From: Candidatus Zixiibacteriota bacterium
Lineage (GTDB): Bacteria; Zixibacteria; MSB-5A5; SM23-73-2
Assembly: GCA_030615745.1 (NCBI GenBank)
Contig: JAUWYR010000002.1
Location: 1 to 64,000 of the forward strand
Direction of reading: 5' to 3'
Length of the DNA stretch: 64,000 nt
Part shown: positions 54,884-61,602 of the stretch, one piece after another
Numbering within the stretch: the first letter of the stretch is position 1
Layout: every line of letters begins with the position of its first letter
Position numbers and translations under genes: made by a program
Notes under the pieces: model-generated
What the model was told of the DNA's origin: nothing
Seen by the model: only the letters and a program-made list of their open reading frames with translations
Database searches by the model: none

Positions 54884-56788
54884 ATGAAAAAGCTCTTTTT
54901 ATTTTTCCTCATTTTATTCTTTTTATGCACATCTTTTACCTTTTCATACCAATCTCTTGATGCATACGCATATATTCAGTTGAAAATAATGGTGGAGGAG
55001 GGTAGTGAAAAAGACTCTTCAGGTTTTCAGCTTATAGACCAAAGAAAAATGATTTTAAAAGAGGGAAAAGAGAATTTCTGTTTTTTAGGGAATTTCACCC
55101 TTTATGTAACTCCGACAATAATCGAGGATAAAATCTTTTTATCAGTTGAGCTTTATACCTTGGGACCTCAAGTTCAAAAGATCTCAAAGGAGCTTTTAAC
55201 ATCTTCAGGTGAGCTTTTGGAATTTGGTAGGGTGAGGGTCAAAGAAGATAGGGTCTTTCGGGTCTGGATTTCTCCTTCTTTGTGGAATGTAGGAAAAAGA
55301 ATTGATTGGTGCGACTTTTCACCAAAAGATCCGGATGATTTTTATTCTGAGGTGAGTATTCATTATACATTCTATTGTATGAAAAATTCCTTGGCAGATT
55401 TTCACTGGCTTAAAAACAAGGATTTTTTGGAGAAAGTTTATAAAAAGCACAAGAAATCCTGGATGTTTTCCTACCCTGAGAAAATAGATTATTTTCTTTC
55501 CCCCTGTTATCTATCAGGGGTGGGATGGGATTTTCGGTTCGAAAGCGCTCTGGATCCAGTTAAAAATAGCGTATTTGTTGTCTATAACAAAGAAAAAAAA
55601 GGGCTCTTCTCACCTTTTGCAATGGAGTTGCTTTATTACAGGTATTGGGGTTATGCTCCGAAGTTTATAGTAGAAGGACTTGCTGGAGAAAGAGATTTAG
55701 CTCACTTTTATGCCAAAAAACTTAAAAAGAAGAAAAACTTAATTCCTTTAAAAAAGCTTATATTATCAAAAGATTATAGAAGCTATCCGAAAGATTTGGC
55801 TTTTTATTCCGCCTCATCCTTTGTGAGTTTTTTGATTGAGAAATACGGGCAGGGTGAGTTCAAAAAATTTTATAATGAGGTTACTGACCTCACATTGGAT
55901 GAAGTCCTTTTTTCAATTTATAAAAAAAACATTTGCGAATTAGAAGCTGAGTGGCACAATTTTTTGGATGAATACTCTCCTTCTGCCTGGAAACTATTGG
56001 AATTCGCAACAACTAAATTATCCTATAATGAGTATGACCAGGCAATAGTTCTTTTAAAAGATGCGCTTGAGCATATAAGCGAAGAAGACATTCTCACACC
56101 TTTGTATCATCTTACCAATGCTTATTTTATGGCTGGCAGATACTCAGATGCGAAAGAAAGTGTTAATAAAATGCTTGAGATAAAACCAGAAGAACCAGAG
56201 CTATGGAATGCCTTAGGTAATAATTATTTTTTTGATGGAGAGGACTCTTTGGCAAAAAAAGCTTTTTTTAAAGCCTTAGAACTCGCTCCTGATTATGGTG
56301 ATTGTTACTTTAAGTTGGGCAAAATTTCTCTAAGACAAAAAGATTTTGGGAATGCTATAACTTATTTTTCAGAGGCAGAAAGTTTAGCAGGGAATTTATT
56401 GGATTTAATTGAGGTTAATCTCTGTTTTGGCGAAGTATATGATTTTTTATGCGATGATAGTCTGAAAAACGATAAATACAAAAAAGCCTTAGATTATTCA
56501 AAAAGGTTTACTAAAAACGCACCGGAAAGTCCTCTTTCTTATCTTAAGATGGGTGAATCCTTTTTAGGATTAGGCGATCTTGGTTCTGCTATAGATTATC
56601 TGAATACAGCTTTGTTTTTGGAGAGAAGACCCAACCTGTTAGGCGAAATCTATTTAGCCTTGGGCAAAGCTTATCAAAAAAAAGGCGATCTGTCTATGGC
56701 TAAAACCCTTTACAAAAAAGTTCTTTACACAACTTCAAACAAAAAAGATTTAGAAGAGGCTAAGAAATCTTTAAAAGATTTGGATTAG
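54884..56788 (+). CDS. Exported protein with peptidase-MA-like region and TPR repeats
   Basis: 634 residues with a signal peptide (about 1-22). The middle (about 230-365) resembles the peptidase MA fold (family MA-like), but the HExxH zinc motif is missing (MELLYYRYWGYAPKFIVEGL is cited as MELLYYRYW and KFIVEGLAG), so it is probably non-catalytic. About 375-630 holds TPR units (LWNALGNNYFFDGEDSLAKK, DYGDCYFKLGKISLRQKDFG). Starts immediately after the nfo stop and ends 7 bp before batA. Confidence 0.8.
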   Translation: MKKLFLFFLILFFLCTSFTFSYQSLDAYAYIQLKIMVEEGSEKDSSGFQLIDQRKMILKEGKENFCFLGNFTLYVTPTIIEDKIFLSVELYTLGPQVQKISKELLTSSGELLEFGRVRVKEDRVFRVWISPSLWNVGKRIDWCDFSPKDPDDFYSEVSIHYTFYCMKNSLADFHWLKNKDFLEKVYKKHKKSWMFSYPEKIDYFLSPCYLSGVGWDFRFESALDPVKNSVFVVYNKEKKGLFSPFAMELLYYRYWGYAPKFIVEGLAGERDLAHFYAKKLKKKKNLIPLKKLILSKDYRSYPKDLAFYSASSFVSFLIEKYGQGEFKKFYNEVTDLTLDEVLFSIYKKNICELEAEWHNFLDEYSPSAWKLLEFATTKLSYNEYDQAIVLLKDALEHISEEDILTPLYHLTNAYFMAGRYSDAKESVNKMLEIKPEEPELWNALGNNYFFDGEDSLAKKAFFKALELAPDYGDCYFKLGKISLRQKDFGNAITYFSEAESLAGNLLDLIEVNLCFGEVYDFLCDDSLKNDKYKKALDYSKRFTKNAPESPLSYLKMGESFLGLGDLGSAIDYLNTALFLERRPNLLGEIYLALGKAYQKKGDLSMAKTLYKKVLYTTSNKKDLEEAKKSLKDLD

Positions 56789-56795
56789 AGATTAT

Positions 56796-58931
56796 ATGTT
56801 AGGTTTTTTAAATCCCTTAATTTTACTTGCCACTCCAGCTACATTGATACCGCTTCTTATCCACATATTTAATCGCAGGAGATTAAAGAAGTTAGATTTC
56901 AGCTCGATTCAGCTTTTAAAATCTTTTGAGAAGACCAAGCTTAAAAGGATAAGATTAAAGGAGCTTCTTCTTCTTTTATTGCGCTGTTTGATAATCTTTT
57001 TAGTTGTGATGGCATTTGCTCGCCCTACCTGGAAAGGTAGCTTAGAGACTTTTGGCTCTTCTGCACAGACATCCGCAGTGATTTTACTCGATAACTCTTT
57101 TAGCACAAAATTCGAGACCAAAGAAGGCAGCATTTTTGAGATTGGCAAAAAAAGGGCAAAAGAACTTTTAACTATTTTTGGAGAAAAAGATGAAATTAGC
57201 CTGGTTGTTTTCAACTCTGAGTTAGAGCTTTTGACCTCTGAGCCGAGTTCAGATATAAAAGCTTTAAAAAACTTGATAAAAGAGGTCTCTTCATCTTTTT
57301 TCTCGACTGATATAAAAAAAGCATTGTCTTTTGCAAAGGAAAGACTGAAAAGCTCAAAGAATCTTAACAAGGAGATATATCTTTTATCAGACCTTCAAAG
57401 AGCTGGATGGTTGGGCAAAAATTTATCTTCTATCGGTGATGAGAGTATGCGTATGCCGAAGGTCAAGAGACATCAAGAGATCGGTATCGATCAAGAGATA
57501 AGGTTATATGTGGTTGGGTTGTGGGAGGAGAAGAAAAAAAATGTTGGGATAGTCAAAACAGGTTTTGGGGAAGAGTTAATCCTCAAAAACAGGCCCTTCA
57601 GGTTAAATGCTAAACTCCGTAATTTTTCCCAAGAACCACAAAAAGACCTTTTGGTGGCTTTGTATTTAGATAAAAAAAGGGTGAGTCAGACAGACATTGT
57701 TCTTGAGCCTCAAAGCGACTTTGATTTAGGATTTGTTCAATCGGAGGACGATGTTGGACTGCATCACGGTTTTTTCGAGATAGAGGATGATGAGCTTTTA
57801 GTTGATAACAGAAGATATTTTGTCTTTTATGTTCCTGAAAAAATTAAAGTCTTAATTTTAGGTGAAAATTTAGGTGATAACTATTATCTCAATTTAGCAT
57901 TAAACCCAACTGAGGAGAAAAATTGGCACTTTGAGATCAACTCAACCACCTTGAAATCATTTAAAAAGCCATCATTTTCCGAATATGATGTTGTTATTTT
58001 ATCCAATGTGAAAAGTTTAAACTCAAGTCAATTAAATAACTTAGAGACTTTTATAAAAAGTGGTGGTGGTCTTGTTTTAGGGTTGAATAAAAAAATCGAT
58101 TTCGAATTTTATAACCAGAAGATAATGAGTAAATTTTTTGGCACAAAGATTTCAAAAATTAACTCCTCAAAAAAGAAAGGATTTTTCCCTTTGGGCAAAA
58201 TAGATTTTGACCATCCTATATTTCAGGTATACAAAGATGAAAAGGAAATCCCTATGGTCAAATTCTACTATTATTTCGATTGCCCCGAGAAAAGAGGTTT
58301 AAAAGTTTTAGTTAGATTGAGAAACGAAAAGCCAATTCTTTTGGAGAAAAGCTATGGCTTAGGTAAAATTTTAGTTTTTTTGAGTTCCTTTGACTCAGAT
58401 GGAAATGATTTAGTCCTGCACACTTTCTTTGTTCCTTTTGTTCATCGCTGTGTTGAATATCTGAGCAAAACTCGGTTCAGTCTGGGATTTGATAAAGATC
58501 TTTTAGTGGGAACTAAAATCGAAAGGGAGCTTGACCCATCCTTTTTTGGAAAAAAGATCAAATTGGTTGAGCCTCAAAAAAAAGAATTTTTTTTAAAACC
58601 AGATTTTGTTCAACAAAAATTGAAAGTGAGAACACCCAAAACCTCTTTGCCAGGGATATATTCTATATTAGCTGATAGCTTAACTGTTGACCGGTTCGCT
58701 CTGAATGTGGACCCTTCGGAGTCCGATTTAGAGGTTTTAAAAGATAAGGAGATAAAAAAGATATTAAAAGGGTGGAACATAATCTTTATAAATCCTCAAG
58801 ATGACATTTTAGAGAGGATAAAAAGTTCACGTTACGGAAGGGAGTTGGGAAAAGTTTTTTTGTGGTCAGCCTTTTTCCTTTTGTTTTTGGAGCTTTTTTT
58901 ATCGAGGACAAAAGGAGAAGAAAAGTATTAA
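56796..58931 (+). CDS. BatA-type protein: aerotolerance N-terminal domain plus VWA-like domain
   Basis: 711 residues. The N-terminal two-helix BatA domain (FLNPLILLATPATLIPLLIH; a second helix near 55-75) is followed by a VWA-like domain (VILLDNSFSTKFE), a long extracytoplasmic part and a C-terminal transmembrane helix near 690-705. Works with MoxR/DUF58 systems in envelope stress. Residues about 218-235 (MRMPKVKRHQEIGIDQEIR) are encoded by two dispersed repeats (57448-57500) inserted in frame between the VWA domain and the next strand. Confidence 0.88.
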   Translation: MLGFLNPLILLATPATLIPLLIHIFNRRRLKKLDFSSIQLLKSFEKTKLKRIRLKELLLLLLRCLIIFLVVMAFARPTWKGSLETFGSSAQTSAVILLDNSFSTKFETKEGSIFEIGKKRAKELLTIFGEKDEISLVVFNSELELLTSEPSSDIKALKNLIKEVSSSFFSTDIKKALSFAKERLKSSKNLNKEIYLLSDLQRAGWLGKNLSSIGDESMRMPKVKRHQEIGIDQEIRLYVVGLWEEKKKNVGIVKTGFGEELILKNRPFRLNAKLRNFSQEPQKDLLVALYLDKKRVSQTDIVLEPQSDFDLGFVQSEDDVGLHHGFFEIEDDELLVDNRRYFVFYVPEKIKVLILGENLGDNYYLNLALNPTEEKNWHFEINSTTLKSFKKPSFSEYDVVILSNVKSLNSSQLNNLETFIKSGGGLVLGLNKKIDFEFYNQKIMSKFFGTKISKINSSKKKGFFPLGKIDFDHPIFQVYKDEKEIPMVKFYYYFDCPEKRGLKVLVRLRNEKPILLEKSYGLGKILVFLSSFDSDGNDLVLHTFFVPFVHRCVEYLSKTRFSLGFDKDLLVGTKIERELDPSFFGKKIKLVEPQKKEFFLKPDFVQQKLKVRTPKTSLPGIYSILADSLTVDRFALNVDPSESDLEVLKDKEIKKILKGWNIIFINPQDDILERIKSSRYGRELGKVFLWSAFFLLFLELFLSRTKGEEKY
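57448..57500. repeat. In-frame dispersed repeats inside batA
   Basis: 57448-57473 equals 28390-28415 over 26 bases; 57481-57500 equals the rnpA/yidC repeat with one difference. GATCG-GTAT-CGATC forms a small hairpin followed by AAGAGAT. Confidence 0.88.
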
Positions 58932-58941
58932 ATAAAAAATG

Positions 58942-59070
58942 GGGTTGTTGCCGAAGTCTACAAATGTCACCCTGAACGAAGTGAAGGGTCTTTTATTTCG
59001 TGGGAAAAATGAGATTCTTCCCCCGCCAAAGGCGGGGTCAGAATGACACAATGGGGTTGAGCAACAGCCC
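58942..59070. repeat. Intergenic composite palindrome of the TGTCACCCTGA type
   Basis: GGGGTTGTTGC ... GCAACAGCCC outer arms, imperfect TGTCACCCTGA / TCAGAATGACA within, and CCCCGCC-AAA-GGCGGGG (59021-59037) at the core; the latter core also occurs at 41692-41708. Confidence 0.75.
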
Positions 59071-59072
59071 AA

Positions 59073-60281
59073 ATGTCGCGGATGTTGAGTAAAAAAAGCT
59101 TTGATTTTAAAGATAGATATGCTTTAAGGTTAAATGTGCTTGAACCATATCTTTTCTGTAAGTTGGCTGAAGCGAAAAAGAGGTCAAAAAAAGAATTAAT
59201 CGATTTAGGTGCAGGAGACCCTGACCTTTTCCCTCCAAAAAAGATAATTGAAACTATAAAAAAGGAGGCTTTAAAACCAGAAAATCATCGCCATCCTGTT
59301 TATGAGGGTATTTGGGAGCTGAAGGAAGCCATAGTTGAGTGGTTTTATCAAAGATTCAGGGTGAAACTTGATCCTAAAAAAGAGGTTTTGGTCTTAGCTG
59401 GTTCAAAAGAGGGTCTTGGTCTTATAAGCTGGGCTATTTTGAATCGAGGTGAGGAGGCTTTAGTTCCTGATCCAGGATATCCGATCTACAGAAGGTCTGT
59501 TCTACTTTGTGGTGGCAAGCCAGTTTTTTTCCCTCTCTTAGAAAAGAATGATTGGCTTTTAGATTTTGAAAAAATAAAGATTGGACCAAAGACCAAGCTT
59601 TTATTTCTAAATTATCCTCATAATCCGACTGGAGCGGTTCTGGATTCAGATTTTTTTGAAAAAATATATTCTTTTGCTAAAAAAAACCAGATTATTGTGT
59701 GTAATGATATGGCATATTCGGAAATCACTTTCGATGGTTACATCTCCCCGAGCTTTTTGCAGATAAAAGGTGCAAAAAATCTCTGTCTTGAGTTTTATTC
59801 ATTTTCCAAGACCTATTCTATGAGCGGATGGAGGCTTGGATTTGTGGTGGGGAATAGAGATTTGATCGATGCGCTATTTAAGGTTAAGGTTACTTCTAAC
59901 TCAGGAGTTTTTCACCTGATTCAGAAGGCGGGAATAACAGCTTTGAGACTTCCAAAAAAAGAGGTCGAAAAGATAAAAGAGATTTATCAGAAGAGGAGAG
60001 ATATTTTAACTGATGGATTGATGAGGCTTGGTTGGAAGGTGAAAAGACCGAAAGGGACGATCTACCTCTGGGCAAAGATTCCGAATTTTTCTTCTAAAAA
60101 AAGAGATTCAAAAAAGTTCTGTTTGAATCTGCTCAAAAAAAAAGGAATTTTAACCACACCGGGCGCAGGCTTTGGTGAAAACGGGGAGGGATGGGTTCGT
60201 TTTTCCCTGACCACTAAAGTTGAAAATATAAATCGGGCTTTGAAAAGAATGGAAAAATTTGATTTTCAGGAGTTAAATTGA
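59073..60281 (+). CDS. Class I aminotransferase, LL-diaminopimelate aminotransferase-like
   Basis: 402 residues, PLP-dependent. LGAGDPDLFPP, HPVYEGIWELKEAI, GSKEGLG, PDPGYPIY and NYPHNPTGA follow the DapL/alanine-transaminase pattern; the PLP lysine is in FYSFSKTYSMSGWRLGF. Could supply diaminopimelate for lysine and peptidoglycan, which fits its coupling to murQ. Start ATG 59073 lies just inside a repeat; ATG 59082 is possible. Stop overlaps the murQ TTG (TTGA). Confidence 0.8.
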   Translation: MSRMLSKKSFDFKDRYALRLNVLEPYLFCKLAEAKKRSKKELIDLGAGDPDLFPPKKIIETIKKEALKPENHRHPVYEGIWELKEAIVEWFYQRFRVKLDPKKEVLVLAGSKEGLGLISWAILNRGEEALVPDPGYPIYRRSVLLCGGKPVFFPLLEKNDWLLDFEKIKIGPKTKLLFLNYPHNPTGAVLDSDFFEKIYSFAKKNQIIVCNDMAYSEITFDGYISPSFLQIKGAKNLCLEFYSFSKTYSMSGWRLGFVVGNRDLIDALFKVKVTSNSGVFHLIQKAGITALRLPKKEVEKIKEIYQKRRDILTDGLMRLGWKVKRPKGTIYLWAKIPNFSSKKRDSKKFCLNLLKKKGILTTPGAGFGENGEGWVRFSLTTKVENINRALKRMEKFDFQELN

Positions 60282-61192
60282 GCAAAAAAGTTTTTGAGGA
60301 GATAAAAAGCTTAATCACAGAAAGTCCTAATCCAGAGACCGAAAATATCGATTCAAAATCGACCAAAAAGATTTTAGAGTTGATAAACAAAGAGGACCAG
60401 AAGATAGCAAAAGAGGTAAAAAAAACAATACCACAGATAGTAAAGGGTGTTGACCTTATTGTGTCATCACTTAAGGGCGGTGGGAGACTTTTTTATATAG
60501 GTGCCGGGACAAGTGGAAGGCTTGGAGTCCTGGATTCTGCTGAGTGTCCCCCCACTTTCGGAACAGACCCAAAAAAGATTTCGGGGATAATAGCTGGAGG
60601 ATATAAAACCTTAGTCAGGTCAAAAGAGGGAGTGGAGGATGACTTCTCCTCTGGTGAGGAGGATTTGAAAAAGAGAAATCTAAATAAATGCGATGTGGTC
60701 GTTGGAATAGCTGCTTCCAGAAGAACACCTTATGTCTTAGGTGCTTTAAAATATGCTAAAAAAATTAAAGCTAAAACCATTTTTTTGTTCTGTAATCCCT
60801 CGTCTCAACTTGAAATCAAGCCCGATGTTGTTATCTCCCCTGTTTTGGGCCCGGAGGTTATCGCTGGCTCCACTCGAATGAAGGCAGGGACAGCACAGAA
60901 GCTTATTTTAAATATGCTCTCAACCTGTGCTATGATTAAGCTCGGGAAAGTCTATAAAAATTTAATGGTAGACCTCCAGGCAAAAAGCAAAAAGCTTGAA
61001 GAACGCTCCAAAAGGATAATAATGATTTTAACTGGTTTGGATTATGAAAAAGCAGGAGTGTATCTGAAAAAGGCTGATGGAAAAGTGAAAAAAGCTTTGT
61101 TGATGATTCTGGCTAAAGTCGATAAAAAGGAAGCGGAAAAGAGATTGAAAAAATCTATGGGCTTTGTGAGGGAAGCTTTGGAAGAAAAGTAA
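60278..61192 (+). CDS. murQ: N-acetylmuramic acid 6-phosphate etherase
   Basis: 304 residues. SIS-fold enzyme that splits MurNAc-6-P to GlcNAc-6-P and lactate in wall recycling. GAGTSGRLGVLDSAECPPTF with the catalytic Glu, and VLGPEVIAGSTRMKAGTAQK are diagnostic. TTG start overlapping the upstream stop. Confidence 0.94.
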   Translation: MSKKVFEEIKSLITESPNPETENIDSKSTKKILELINKEDQKIAKEVKKTIPQIVKGVDLIVSSLKGGGRLFYIGAGTSGRLGVLDSAECPPTFGTDPKKISGIIAGGYKTLVRSKEGVEDDFSSGEEDLKKRNLNKCDVVVGIAASRRTPYVLGALKYAKKIKAKTIFLFCNPSSQLEIKPDVVISPVLGPEVIAGSTRMKAGTAQKLILNMLSTCAMIKLGKVYKNLMVDLQAKSKKLEERSKRIIMILTGLDYEKAGVYLKKADGKVKKALLMILAKVDKKEAEKRLKKSMGFVREALEEK

Positions 61193-61223
61193 AAAATCCC
61201 GATTTAAAAAGAAAAGGTATTTA

Positions 61224-61305
61224 TGGTATTATCTCCCCATCTCCAACCATTTTTAACCTTAAAAGTATCTCCATCAATTACTTCGCTCACCGTAAATTCT
61301 GCCTT
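61224..61305 (-). pseudogene. Fragment of an SNase-like gene
   Basis: Reading leftward the frame encodes AEFTVSEVIDGDTFKVKNGW, then WGDNTI; VIDGDTFKVK is the SNase first-strand signature. No start codon with a ribosome site, and it ends soon after. It lies directly behind the intact SNase-like gene. Confidence 0.6.
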
Positions 61306-61312
61306 CGCCCCC

Positions 61313-61585
61313 CTATTGTTTTATTTTTTTCTGCATTTTCTTATTTACAGATTCACGGCCTAAGTAGACATTGGCGACTGCTCTGCCATATTTATCACGA
61401 CTAACAGTATCAATTCTTACTTCCTCTCCCTCAATCATCCTACTAAGAGCCTCTTTTGTTTTAGCAGAACCACGCTGTCCTTTCTCTGGGGCATCTACAT
61501 TCGCAAGCCTTACAGGGTTCTTTCGGCTGGCTGTTTCAAATGTATCGCCATCGATAATCTTTGTAACTTTTTCCTTTCTTGCCAT
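61313..61585 (-). CDS. Small SNase-like protein
   Basis: 90 residues from ATG 61585 (AAAGGAGT ahead; the open frame begins seven codons earlier without support). VTKIIDGDTFETA, then VRLANVDAPEKGQRG with the Arg and Glu of the SNase active site and YGRAVANVYLG with the third Arg, so all three catalytic positions have plausible residues. No signal peptide, so it is intracellular. Starts 17 bp after the helicase gene's stop and may be part of the same defence or repair operon. Confidence 0.82.
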   Translation of the reverse strand: MARKEKVTKIIDGDTFETASRKNPVRLANVDAPEKGQRGSAKTKEALSRMIEGEEVRIDTVSRDKYGRAVANVYLGRESVNKKMQKKIKQ

Positions 61586-61602
61586 TATTTTACTCCTTTC
61601 TA

